A DNA stretch of 64,000 nucleotides from positions 22,156 through 86,155 of the forward strand of contig JBMOKT010000017.1 of assembly GCA_049323895.1 (NCBI GenBank), read 5' to 3'. Origin of the DNA: JBMOKT01 sp049323895. GTDB lineage: Bacteria; Bacillota; Peptococcia; Peptococcales; BICA1-8. Below the pieces are notes generated by a model. The model did not search any database and was not told where the DNA came from. It worked only from the letters and a program-made list of their open reading frames with translations. The stretch's first letter is position 1. Each line of letters begins with the position of its first letter. Shown piece after piece: positions 7,887 to 15,620 of the stretch. The translations under genes were made by a program, and so were the position numbers.

Positions 7887-7936
7887 TTTTTGCGAAATTT
7901 AACTTTAGTTCAATTTATTTCCATTTGGGGCTAAAG

Positions 7937-7962
7937 AATTACACCCTCTAGGGGGTGTAATT
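7937..7962 (-). terminator. Hairpin after the chemoreceptor-like gene
   Basis: A 10-bp stem AATTACACCC/GGGTGTAATT with a 6-nt loop, 7 bp past the stop. The T-run is short, so it is a probable terminator. Confidence 0.5.
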
Positions 7963-7968
7963 TGCCGA

Positions 7969-8826
7969 CTACTTATAAGTAATATTGACATTTGTATACT
8001 CAAACAAATCAACAGCCATAGCAGCTAACTCTTGGCTTGATGATGAGATTTCCTGACAGGATTTCACTTGTTCTCGGACATTATTATCCATACCTATGCA
8101 GCTGGATTCTACGGTCTTTACAGTTTGCTGAATTTGTTGGATAATTTCAGATATTTTCTTTACTGCTATGTTGCTGTCCGCGGCTAATTTCCTCACTTCA
8201 TCAGCAACCACTCCAAAACCTCTGCCATTTTCACCAGCCCGTGCCGCTTCAATGGCTGCATTTAATCCTAAAAGATTGGTTTGATTGGCAACTTTTTGAA
8301 TAAAGCTAATTATTTGATCAGTTTCTGCGACCATTTGGCTGGCCTTTATTGTCAGTTGGGTCAGCTCTTGAGCAATAACCGACAATTCATATGATTGGGC
8401 ATTAAGGTTTTGAATTGATGCAGATATTTGCTGGCTGGAACTGCTTAGATCGTTGGCAGCTTGGCGGATAAAATCTTTTTCATCGGTTGTTTCCAGGGTA
8501 ACTACCGCACCCACGGCATTACCACTTTCATCCAGCACAGGACAAGCGGTGGCAATGTAGGGTATACCAAAGGGAGAGGTCTCTTTGGTAAATTCATTAA
8601 CTATCCTTCTTTTCTCTTTAATACATTTAGAGACTGCAGTTCCTTCAGCAATCTTTTCCCCAGCCTGTCGCTTTAAGTCAAGTTTCTTACTGGGAATATA
8701 TGCTAAATAACGGTCATCTTCTACTACCGCTATTCCCATATCAGCAGAAGTAATATCATTTAAGTGGGGAGCAATGGCAAGAAAATTCCTTAGTAATTCA
8801 CGACCCTTACTTTTACTTTGGTCCAA
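7969..8826 (-). CDS. Soluble methyl-accepting chemotaxis-like signalling protein
   Basis: A 285-residue cytoplasmic protein without membrane segments. The N-terminal 110 residues form a small sensor-like domain (AVVEDDRYLAYIP, then IATACPVLDESGNAVGAVVTL). The C-terminal half is an MCP signalling helix with the hairpin tip NQTNLLGLNAAIEAARAGE and GFGVVADEVRKLA. It should interact with CheA/CheW; the stimulus is unknown. The start is TTG after AAGGG. It is a standalone gene between spoIIGA and the CoA block. A related protein with a different sensor is at 48357-49205. Confidence 0.85.
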   Translation of the reverse strand: MDQSKSKGRELLRNFLAIAPHLNDITSADMGIAVVEDDRYLAYIPSKKLDLKRQAGEKIAEGTAVSKCIKEKRRIVNEFTKETSPFGIPYIATACPVLDESGNAVGAVVTLETTDEKDFIRQAANDLSSSSQQISASIQNLNAQSYELSVIAQELTQLTIKASQMVAETDQIISFIQKVANQTNLLGLNAAIEAARAGENGRGFGVVADEVRKLAADSNIAVKKISEIIQQIQQTVKTVESSCIGMDNNVREQVKSCQEISSSSQELAAMAVDLFEYTNVNITYK

Positions 8827-8868
8827 CCCTTGATACCCCCTTTACAGTTTTACTAAAAGATACCAATG

Positions 8869-8915
8869 TTTAGAAAAACACGGCTTGCGCCAAGCCTTTG
8901 GCGGCTGCGGAAAAG
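8869..8915 (+). repeat. Dispersed ACGGCTTGCGCC repeat, copy A
   Basis: TTTAGAAAAACACGGCTTGCG, then AAGCCTTTGGCGGCTGCGGAA. It is intergenic and matches copies near 23313, 52995 and 55010 (the last inverted). The CTTTGGC and GCCAAGC parts can pair, suggesting a folded RNA or DNA element. Confidence 0.65.
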
Positions 8916-8994
8916 TTATGCTCCCTTATAAGTATTAAAAAGCCGAAACTGCAGCCATTAAAGCCACACCTCGGCTAAAGCAGTATATTTGCTT

Positions 8995-9738
8995 CTATAG
9001 AACAGCTCCACCATCAACACATAATACCTCTCCGGTAACAAATGCCGCTTCATCAGAAGCCAGATACAAATACGCATTAGCTATATCTTCAGAGGAACCC
9101 AGCCTTCCCAATGGAGATTTTGCCTTTAGCATATCAATTACTTTTTCCGGTACACTGTCCAGCATGGGAGTCATTGTATATCCAGGAGCAACCGCATTAA
9201 CTCTGATACCTTTTCTGCCCAGTTCTTTTGCCCAGGTTTTAGTCATGCCAATCACGCCCCACTTAGTTGCAGCATAATTGGTCTGTCCAAAGTTGCCATA
9301 AACTCCTACGATGGAACTGGCATTAAGAATAACTCCGCCTTTTTCCTGTTCTGCCATTACCTTGGCCGCAGCCTGTCCGCAATTGTATACACCCTTTAAG
9401 TTTACGGCGATAACCTTATCAAATTGTTCTTCAGTCATTTTCAGAAGCTGGGCGTCTGCAGTGATGCCTGCGTTGTTAACCAAAATATCAATTTTCCCAA
9501 ATTTATCCAGAGTTTTTCGAATCATTTCATCCACATTTTCCCCATTTGTTACGTCTACAATCAGACCTAAAGCTTCCTGTCCCAATGCCTGAATTTTTTG
9601 AGTAACTTCCGCAATATTCTGCTCATTGACGTCTGCTACAACAACATTAGCCCCCTCCTGGGCAAACCTAACAGCTGTAGCCTCACCAATTCCTCTTCCA
9701 CCACCCGTTACTATTGCAACCTTATCCTTTAACCGCAT
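8995..9738 (-). CDS. Short-chain dehydrogenase, acetoacetyl-CoA reductase / 3-oxoacyl reductase type
   Basis: NAD(P)H-dependent SDR of the FabG/PhaB group, 247 residues. It has TGGGRGIG at 11-18 (cofactor), NNAG at 88-91, and the catalytic Ser142, Tyr155 and Lys159 (SSIVGVYGNFGQTNYAATK). AAGGAGGG precedes the ATG. It is last in the run GntP permease, CoA-transferase, thiolase, SDR. In that context it more likely oxidises 3-hydroxybutyrate or 3-hydroxybutyryl-CoA (or reduces acetoacetyl-CoA) than serving fatty-acid synthesis. The exact substrate cannot be read from the sequence. Confidence 0.88.
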   Translation of the reverse strand: MRLKDKVAIVTGGGRGIGEATAVRFAQEGANVVVADVNEQNIAEVTQKIQALGQEALGLIVDVTNGENVDEMIRKTLDKFGKIDILVNNAGITADAQLLKMTEEQFDKVIAVNLKGVYNCGQAAAKVMAEQEKGGVILNASSIVGVYGNFGQTNYAATKWGVIGMTKTWAKELGRKGIRVNAVAPGYTMTPMLDSVPEKVIDMLKAKSPLGRLGSSEDIANAYLYLASDEAAFVTGEVLCVDGGAVL

Positions 9739-9761
9739 GTTGTACCCTCCTTTTTATGTTA

Positions 9762-10937
9762 TTATCTTTCAAATAAGGCAGCCACACCTTGCCCCCCGCC
9801 TATACAAAGGGTGGCCAATCCTTTCTTTGCATCCCTTTTTTGCATTTCATACAAAAGGGTTACCAGGATTCTTGCCCCGCTGGCACCAATGGGGTGACCT
9901 AGTGCAATAGCGCCACCATTGACGTTAACCTTATCCATATCAAACTCTAGTTCTTTGGCTACCGCCAGAGACTGGGCAGCAAAAGCTTCGTTAGCTTCAA
10001 CAAGATCCAAATCGGAAATTTGCCAGCCTGCCTTTTTCAAGGCCTTACGGGAGGCATCCACAGGTCCAATGCCCATAATTGCAGGGGCAACTCCAGCCGA
10101 TGCTCCTGCCACAAAACGGGCTAGGGGCTCAACTCCCAGTTCCTTTGCTTTTTGAGCCGTGGAGACAATTAATACAGCAGCGCCATCATTTATTCCCGAT
10201 GCATTTCCTGCAGTAACCGTTCCATCCTTTTTAAAAGCCGGTCTTAGTTTCGATAGTGCTTCCACAGTAACTCCAGCCCTTGGAAATTCATCGACGGAAA
10301 AATCTTCAAAGGATTTTTTAACTGGGACTTTAACCGGAATAATTTCCTGGGCAAAACGGTTCTCCACCATAGCCTTTTCAGCCTTATTCTGGCTGCTGAC
10401 AGCAAAGGCATCTTGTTCCTCCCTGGTGATTGCCCATTTTTCAGCGATATTCTCGGCAGTAATACCCATGTGATAGTCCTCCATGGCACACCATAATCCG
10501 TCTGTAATCATCTCATCTACTACTTCACCACTGCCCATCCTATATCCGAAACGCGCCTTTGGTAAAACATACGGTGCTTGAGACATGTTTTCCGTTCCTC
10601 CGGCAACCACAATCTCTGCGTCTCCCAATGCCACAGCCTGCGCCGCCATCATTACAGCCTTCAAGCCAGAACCGCAAACTTTGTTTATAGTCAAGGCAGG
10701 AACGTTAATGGGAAGCCCCGCCGCTAATGCCGCTTGACGGGCAACGTTCTGCCCTAGGCCTGCCTGCAAAACACAACCCATTATTACTTCGTCAACTTGC
10801 TCTTTGGCCACATTTCCCCGTTTTAGAGCCTCTTCAATTACTATACTCCCCAGGGTTGAGGCTGTAACACCTGCCAATCCCCCGCCAAAACTGCCTATGG
10901 GGGTCCTAACTCCGCTTAAAATAACAACTTCAACCAC
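9762..10937 (-). CDS. Acetyl-CoA C-acetyltransferase (thiolase)
   Basis: Condenses two acetyl-CoA to acetoacetyl-CoA or the reverse. The 391-residue protein has the acyl-accepting Cys88 in INKVCGSGLKAV, His348 in ALGHPIGASGARI and Cys378 in CIGGGQG, all as in AtoB/PhaA biosynthetic thiolases. GTG start with GGGGG 8 bp upstream. It starts 4 bp after the CoA-transferase stop and precedes the SDR by 23 bp, so the three are one transcript. Together they can turn acetoacetate into acetyl-CoA. Confidence 0.93.
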   Translation of the reverse strand: MVEVVILSGVRTPIGSFGGGLAGVTASTLGSIVIEEALKRGNVAKEQVDEVIMGCVLQAGLGQNVARQAALAAGLPINVPALTINKVCGSGLKAVMMAAQAVALGDAEIVVAGGTENMSQAPYVLPKARFGYRMGSGEVVDEMITDGLWCAMEDYHMGITAENIAEKWAITREEQDAFAVSSQNKAEKAMVENRFAQEIIPVKVPVKKSFEDFSVDEFPRAGVTVEALSKLRPAFKKDGTVTAGNASGINDGAAVLIVSTAQKAKELGVEPLARFVAGASAGVAPAIMGIGPVDASRKALKKAGWQISDLDLVEANEAFAAQSLAVAKELEFDMDKVNVNGGAIALGHPIGASGARILVTLLYEMQKRDAKKGLATLCIGGGQGVAALFER

Positions 10938-10941
10938 TTCA

Positions 10942-12489
10942 CTAACCCCCTAATTCCATAGTTTCAGGTCTAAAAATCCGTGCATCCATGAGTTTAGGAT
11001 GCCCATCCATCTTTGGCATGAACTTCATTAAATCCAGAATTTCCTTCTGTAAATCTATCCCTGGAGCAATTTCTGTTAAATACAAGCCATCTCCACGCAG
11101 TTCAAAGACTGCCCGCTCAGTAATATACATAACCTGCTGCTTAGTTTCCCGGGCATAATTTCCGCTAAAGGTTATTTGACCAACAGCATCTACAAACTTA
11201 CTTACCTTTCCTTCCTGTTTTATGGTAAGTTTTTCATTAACCTCAATTTCCAGTCCCCCTGCAGTAAATGTACCGCAAAAAATTACTTTTTTAGCGTTTT
11301 GTGTTATATTGATAAAACCACCACAACCAACAACCCGCGAACCCAATTTGCTAACATTTACGTTTCCATCTTTATCAGCCTCTGCCATTCCCAGGAAGGC
11401 AATATCCAGACCGCCCCCATCATAAAAATCAAATTGGGAAGGCTGATCCAGGATGGACTCAGGGTTTATGGCGGCGCCAAAGCTTAAACCACCGGCAGGA
11501 ATCCCCCCTACAGGACCCGATTCTACTGTTAGAGTCATATACTCTCCGATTCCTTCCTCATTGGCGACATTGGCTACTGTCTCAGGAATACCTATACCTA
11601 AGTTAACTATTGTGTTGGGTGTTAACTCCATAGCAGCCCTGCGGCCAATTACCTTTCGCTCATCCAGCTTTAGACTTTTAAGTTCACGTACCGGAATTTT
11701 TATTTCTCCCGTATAGGAAGGATTATATTGTTCACCAAAAGTCTGCATATGTTTCGCAGCTTCTGCGACTACAACAGCATCTACATAAATTCCCGGAATT
11801 TTAACCAATTTAGGGTCAAGTGTCCCGCCCTTAACTACCCGCTCTACCTGGACAATAACTTTCCCTCCGCTGTTTTTAACGGCTTGGGCTATTGCTGTAA
11901 CTTCCAGGGACACCGCCTCTTTTTCCATGGTGATGTTACCTTTTTCATCAGCAGTAGTTCCTCGTACCAAAGCAGCATTAATAGGGAATGTCTTATAGAG
12001 AAGCCTTTCTTGTCCTGCAATATTTATTACTTCAACAATATCTTCAGTTGTTTTGGCGTTTAATTTCCCTCCCTCAACCCGAGGATCGCAAAAAGTTTTC
12101 AATCCAACATGGGTAATAGTTCCCAGCTTTCCGGCGGCAATATCTCGAAACATATGAGTAATAACACCTTGTGGCAAATTATAGGCTTCAATAAGGTTAT
12201 CAGCCGCCAGCTTGCCTAACTTAGGAGCAAGATTCCAATGACCGCCAATCACCCTGCCTACCAATCCCGGATGACCTAGATGATTAAGACCTTTTTCTTT
12301 TCCATCCCCTTGGCCTGCTGCATAAATCAGTCCGATATTTTGGGGAGTCCCCGTTTCTAAAAATCTCTCTTCCAAAGCTGAAGTCAAGGCTTCCGGATGG
12401 CAATTACCCACAAAACCGCCGGTTGCTACCATGTCACCATCTTTAATTAGTTCTACCGCTTCCCTGGCTGATAAAAATTTAGGTGCCAT
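10942..12489 (-). CDS. Acyl-CoA:acetate/3-ketoacid CoA-transferase, fused subunits
   Basis: Class I CoA-transferase with the two usual subunits fused (515 residues). N-terminal half: AREAVELIKDGDMVATGGFVG. C-terminal half: VNLGIGIPETVA and the catalytic Glu323 in TVESGPVGGIPAGG. This is the YdiF/propionate-CoA-transferase layout. It would activate acetoacetate, 3-hydroxybutyrate or another short acid at the cost of acetyl- or acyl-CoA. ATG 12489 is chosen because AAGGAG is 9 bp upstream; a TTG three codons earlier is possible. It is the first enzyme gene after the GntP permease. Confidence 0.9.
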   Translation of the reverse strand: MAPKFLSAREAVELIKDGDMVATGGFVGNCHPEALTSALEERFLETGTPQNIGLIYAAGQGDGKEKGLNHLGHPGLVGRVIGGHWNLAPKLGKLAADNLIEAYNLPQGVITHMFRDIAAGKLGTITHVGLKTFCDPRVEGGKLNAKTTEDIVEVINIAGQERLLYKTFPINAALVRGTTADEKGNITMEKEAVSLEVTAIAQAVKNSGGKVIVQVERVVKGGTLDPKLVKIPGIYVDAVVVAEAAKHMQTFGEQYNPSYTGEIKIPVRELKSLKLDERKVIGRRAAMELTPNTIVNLGIGIPETVANVANEEGIGEYMTLTVESGPVGGIPAGGLSFGAAINPESILDQPSQFDFYDGGGLDIAFLGMAEADKDGNVNVSKLGSRVVGCGGFINITQNAKKVIFCGTFTAGGLEIEVNEKLTIKQEGKVSKFVDAVGQITFSGNYARETKQQVMYITERAVFELRGDGLYLTEIAPGIDLQKEILDLMKFMPKMDGHPKLMDARIFRPETMELGG

Positions 12490-12552
12490 ATGATACAACT
12501 CCTTACCAAGTTAATTATTATTTGTGATTACTTGAAAATATCCTGCTTCATT

Positions 12553-12584
12553 AAACAGCTTCCGGTTTTGGCCGGAAGCTGTTT
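12553..12584 (-). other. 13-bp stem hairpin between permease and CoA-transferase
   Basis: AAACAGCTTCCGG pairs perfectly with CCGGAAGCTGTTT around a 6-nt loop. On the minus strand no real T-run follows (TTTAATG). It may be a processing or stability hairpin or a leaky terminator that sets permease versus enzyme levels. Confidence 0.55.
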
Positions 12585-12590
12585 ATCAAC

Positions 12591-13982
12591 TTATACAATA
12601 CCAGTTAAAGTTGCAAGGATAATTACAAAGATTGTTGCAGAGAACGGAATTACTACAGAAACCATCCCGATGTCAGGATAGGATGCCCTGTGATTCAAAC
12701 CGCAAATTGCCAACAAGGTAATAACAGCACCGTTATGAGGCAGACTGTCAAAACCACCGGAGGAAAGGGAGGCAATCTTGTGCAGCAGTTCCGGGTTAAG
12801 ACCGACAGCATTACCCCACTCAAGATACCTTTGTCCCATTGCCTCAAGGGCAATACTCATACCACCTGATGCAGAACCGGTAATACCGGCCAGCACGTTA
12901 ACAGTAATAGCTTCGGAAACTAGTGGAGTCCCAGGGTCAATACTCATCATGAATTCAGCAACACTCTTGAAACCTGGCAAGCTGCGGACAACGTTGCCGT
13001 AACCGACTTCAGAAGCAGTATTCATAATAGCTAATAAGGAACCAATAGCACCTGCATTAAGGGCTTTAGCCAAGTTAGCTTCAGACTTAATTTGTTTCCA
13101 GCCAAAGATTACTGCTAATACTATACCAATTACCAGAGCAGCGATAAGTGCCCAGATAGCAACTACTCCGCTGATTGCCACTTTAATTCCTACTGCTTCC
13201 AGCTTGGCAGTATCCCAAGTCAATATCATTTTTGTAAATACAAAATTTAGAACAAGTACTGAAAGCAAAGGCAAAATAGCAAGGGCTGGACTCATTAATT
13301 CCTGCTCTTCCTTGCTGGCTACAGGCTCATTGACAAAATCATGCTTGCTGCCGTAGTTTTCACCGGCGGCAATAAATTTCTTCTTGCGGTACTCCAACCA
13401 CATAACACCGCCCACAGCCATGATAATACCAGCTATCAGACCTATAGTAGGTGCTGCATAACCTGTAGTTCCAAAATATTTACCAGGAATTAAGTTTTGA
13501 ATTTGTGGTGTTCCCGGGAATGCAGTCATAGTAAAGGTAAAGGAACCTAAGGCAATACAGGCCGGTATTAAACGCTTGGGAATATCTGCTTCCTTAAACA
13601 AAGCAGCAGCAAAAGGATAAACAGCAAATGCTACAACAAATAAGCTTACTCCGCCATAAGTTAATACCGCACAGGCAAGTACAACTGCAGTGATGGCTTT
13701 GCCGGAACCCAGCTTCTTAATGATCCACTGGGCAATAGACTTTGCCGCACCGCTTTCTTCCATGACCTTACCAAAAACTGCCCCTAACAGGAATACAGGA
13801 AAATAGCTCTTGGCATAGTTCATTGCATTGGGCATAAATACTTCAGTATAAGTCCCTAAAATAGGATAGCCTGCTGTAACGGCAGCTAAAAGGGCACACA
13901 CCGGTGCAAAAAGAATAACTGAATAACCGCGATAAGCAATAAACATCAATAAGGCAAGTGATAAAATAATTCCGAGAACCAT
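12591..13982 (-). CDS. GntP family permease, probable short hydroxy/keto acid importer
   Basis: A 463-residue polytopic membrane protein of the GntP (gluconate/hydroxybutyrate) family with about 12 hydrophobic segments. Typical text includes SYFPVFLLGAVFGKVMEESG, VLTYGGVSLFVVAFAVYPFA and SGGFDSLPHNGAVITLL. The family takes up gluconate, and some members are annotated as D-beta-hydroxybutyrate permeases. The neighbours (CoA-transferase, thiolase, SDR) point to 3-hydroxybutyrate or acetoacetate here, by inference. AAGGAGGAG precedes the ATG. A sigma-54 promoter lies 90 bp upstream with three activator-like palindromes further up. Confidence 0.88.
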   Translation of the reverse strand: MVLGIILSLALLMFIAYRGYSVILFAPVCALLAAVTAGYPILGTYTEVFMPNAMNYAKSYFPVFLLGAVFGKVMEESGAAKSIAQWIIKKLGSGKAITAVVLACAVLTYGGVSLFVVAFAVYPFAAALFKEADIPKRLIPACIALGSFTFTMTAFPGTPQIQNLIPGKYFGTTGYAAPTIGLIAGIIMAVGGVMWLEYRKKKFIAAGENYGSKHDFVNEPVASKEEQELMSPALAILPLLSVLVLNFVFTKMILTWDTAKLEAVGIKVAISGVVAIWALIAALVIGIVLAVIFGWKQIKSEANLAKALNAGAIGSLLAIMNTASEVGYGNVVRSLPGFKSVAEFMMSIDPGTPLVSEAITVNVLAGITGSASGGMSIALEAMGQRYLEWGNAVGLNPELLHKIASLSSGGFDSLPHNGAVITLLAICGLNHRASYPDIGMVSVVIPFSATIFVIILATLTGIV

Positions 13983-14071
13983 ATAACTCCTCCTTAAATA
14001 TTATTTCTTTTAAAAAGGGAACCTTTAAAATTCACCTCCTTGAAAAAATAATTGCTTCAGGAAATAATATT

Positions 14072-14086
14072 GCAAAAAACGTGCCA
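14072..14086 (-). promoter_or_regulatory. Sigma-54 promoter of the permease operon
   Basis: On the minus strand TGGCACG, four bases, then TTGC is a perfect -24/-12 element with correct spacing, 90 bp before the permease ATG. Confidence 0.9.
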
Positions 14087-14140
14087 AGTTCTTTAAAGCG
14101 AGTAAACCAACAGAAGACATTCCCTAACCAATAAATAGTG

Positions 14141-14154
14141 TCTAAAATTATGGA
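14141..14154. promoter_or_regulatory. Activator site UAS-1 (permease promoter)
   Basis: TCTAAAATTATGGA, a degenerate copy of the palindrome TCTAAAATTTTAGA, 55 bp upstream of the -24 element. Confidence 0.55.
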
Positions 14155-14207
14155 ATTGTATATAAAATTACTGACTTTTCAAACAAATACAAGGGGTTTT
14201 GGCTGTG

Positions 14208-14221
14208 TCTAAAATTTTAGA
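14208..14221. promoter_or_regulatory. Activator site UAS-2, perfect palindrome
   Basis: TCTAAAATTTTAGA is fully self-complementary. It lies about 120 bp upstream of the -24 element, a usual distance for enhancer-binding activators. Variants occur at both sigma-54 promoters here. Confidence 0.7.
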
Positions 14222-14226
14222 AACTT

Positions 14227-14240
14227 TCTATATTTCTAGA
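14227..14240. promoter_or_regulatory. Activator site UAS-3
   Basis: TCTATATTTCTAGA, an imperfect version of the same palindrome, 19 bp from UAS-2 and overlapping the stop codon of the second thiolase. Confidence 0.5.
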
Positions 14241-15441
14241 CATCCCTGGTCCATAATGATGCCATAGCAGGTCCTCCCCCTACACAAAGGGATGCTCCGC
14301 CAGTGTTTAAGCCCAGCCTTTCCATTTCATAATATAAGCTTACAATTATCCTCAGCCCTGTACACCCCACTGGATGTCCCAAGGCTATTCCAGAACCATT
14401 ATGGTTAACCCGCTCCAAGTCCAGCTTCATATTAAACTCCTCTGCCAACATCCGTCCTACTCCCAGCCACTGGGCAGCAAAGGCTTCATTTACCTCCCAG
14501 TACTGAATGTCCTCAAAAACCATACCTGCTTGTTTTAAACATTTCGGTATTGCTAAAGCAGGACCTAGACCCATAATCTTGGGATCCATACCTTCGGTGC
14601 AGATGTTGATTAGCTTCATCAGCGGCAATAAGCCTAATTCACCAGCCTTATCCCTGGACATGATGATTACCGCAGCAGCCCCGTCATTAATACCCGAGGC
14701 GTTACCTGCAGTAACTACACCATCTTTTTTAAAGACAGGTTTCAGTTTGGTTAGATCTTCCATAGCAGCGTCCCTAATAGGATGCTCATCAACTTCAAAA
14801 AGACTTACACCTTTTTTGGTTTTAATTTCCACCGGTATTATTTCCCTGGTAAATCTTCCTTCTTTGAGGGCCTGATTTGCTCTGGTATGGCTGATTAATG
14901 CCAACTCATCGCATTCTTCCCTGGTAATTCCATATTTGACCGCAACATTTTCGGCGGTAAGCCCCATATGACCAGGCACAAGCTCATCAATTAACCCGTC
15001 ATGAAGCATGGCATCCTCTAAAGTGCCGTGGTTCATCTTATAACCCATTCGACCCTGGGGAAGGAGATAAGGCACATTAGTCATGCTTTCTACCCCTACT
15101 ACCAGGGCAATTTCCGTCTTGCCCAGGATAATGTTGTGGGCAGCGATTTCCAAGGCTCTCATGCTGGAAGAACAATTTTGGTTCACACTTACTGCACTGC
15201 TGCGATGAGGCAAACCTACCCTTATCCCTATCTGACGGGCAGGCAGAGAACCCTGCATTCCTGTATACAGTTGTCCAACCACTATTTCATCAACCATTTC
15301 AGCTGAAATTCCCGCCCTCCGTACTGCTTCTTTACCGGCGATTATTGCCAATTCACGGGCACTGACATTTTGCAAGCCGCCCATAAATTTACCAATCGGC
15401 GTACGGCAGGCACTCATCATTACAACCTCATTTAACTTCAT
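14236..15441 (-). CDS. Thiolase (acetyl-CoA acetyltransferase family), second copy
   Basis: A 401-residue thiolase with Cys90, His356 (ALGHPVGCTG) and Cys386 (CVGGGPA). The active-site cysteine sits in NQNCSSSMRAL rather than the usual NxVCGSG of the other thiolase, suggesting a different acyl preference. ATG 15441 has GGAGG a few bases upstream; five codons of a longer frame are dropped. It has its own sigma-54 promoter and two upstream palindromes, and lies between the activator gene and the permease. Roles in longer 3-ketoacyl-CoA cleavage or acetoacetyl-CoA breakdown are both possible. Confidence 0.9.
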   Translation of the reverse strand: MKLNEVVMMSACRTPIGKFMGGLQNVSARELAIIAGKEAVRRAGISAEMVDEIVVGQLYTGMQGSLPARQIGIRVGLPHRSSAVSVNQNCSSSMRALEIAAHNIILGKTEIALVVGVESMTNVPYLLPQGRMGYKMNHGTLEDAMLHDGLIDELVPGHMGLTAENVAVKYGITREECDELALISHTRANQALKEGRFTREIIPVEIKTKKGVSLFEVDEHPIRDAAMEDLTKLKPVFKKDGVVTAGNASGINDGAAAVIIMSRDKAGELGLLPLMKLINICTEGMDPKIMGLGPALAIPKCLKQAGMVFEDIQYWEVNEAFAAQWLGVGRMLAEEFNMKLDLERVNHNGSGIALGHPVGCTGLRIIVSLYYEMERLGLNTGGASLCVGGGPAMASLWTRDV

Positions 15442-15481
15442 AGGTACCTCCTCCAAGAGTTATTCTGACAAAAATACTATT

Positions 15482-15496
15482 GCAAGAAATATGCCT
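15482..15496 (-). promoter_or_regulatory. Sigma-54 promoter of the second thiolase
   Basis: On the minus strand AGGCATA, four bases, then TTGC keeps the GG and GC doublets and exact spacing of a -24/-12 promoter, 41 bp before the ATG. Confidence 0.75.
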
Positions 15497-15582
15497 AACC
15501 TAAATAGGTAAAATAAAAACCGCCTCGCCTAAAATCATAACGGGGAAAACCCCCAATAAATTATGAAAATCAGGCAAAGCAG

Positions 15583-15596
15583 TCTAAATAAATAGA
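15583..15596. promoter_or_regulatory. Activator site UAS-4 (thiolase promoter)
   Basis: TCTAAATAAATAGA, a relative of TCTAAAATTTTAGA, about 87 bp upstream of the -24 element. Confidence 0.5.
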
Positions 15597-15601
15597 AAAA
15601 G

Positions 15602-15615
15602 TCTAGAATTTTAGA
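15602..15615. promoter_or_regulatory. Activator site UAS-5 (thiolase promoter)
   Basis: TCTAGAATTTTAGA differs from the perfect palindrome at one base. It is 19 bp from UAS-4, the same spacing as UAS-2 to UAS-3, and sits just past the stop of the activator gene. Confidence 0.65.
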
Positions 15616-15620
15616 AAAAT

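Noticed and set aside
15482..15496. Sigma-A promoter for the second thiolase
   Set aside because: No TTGACA/TATAAT pair at proper spacing was found, whereas the GG/GC spacing of sigma-54 is exact.
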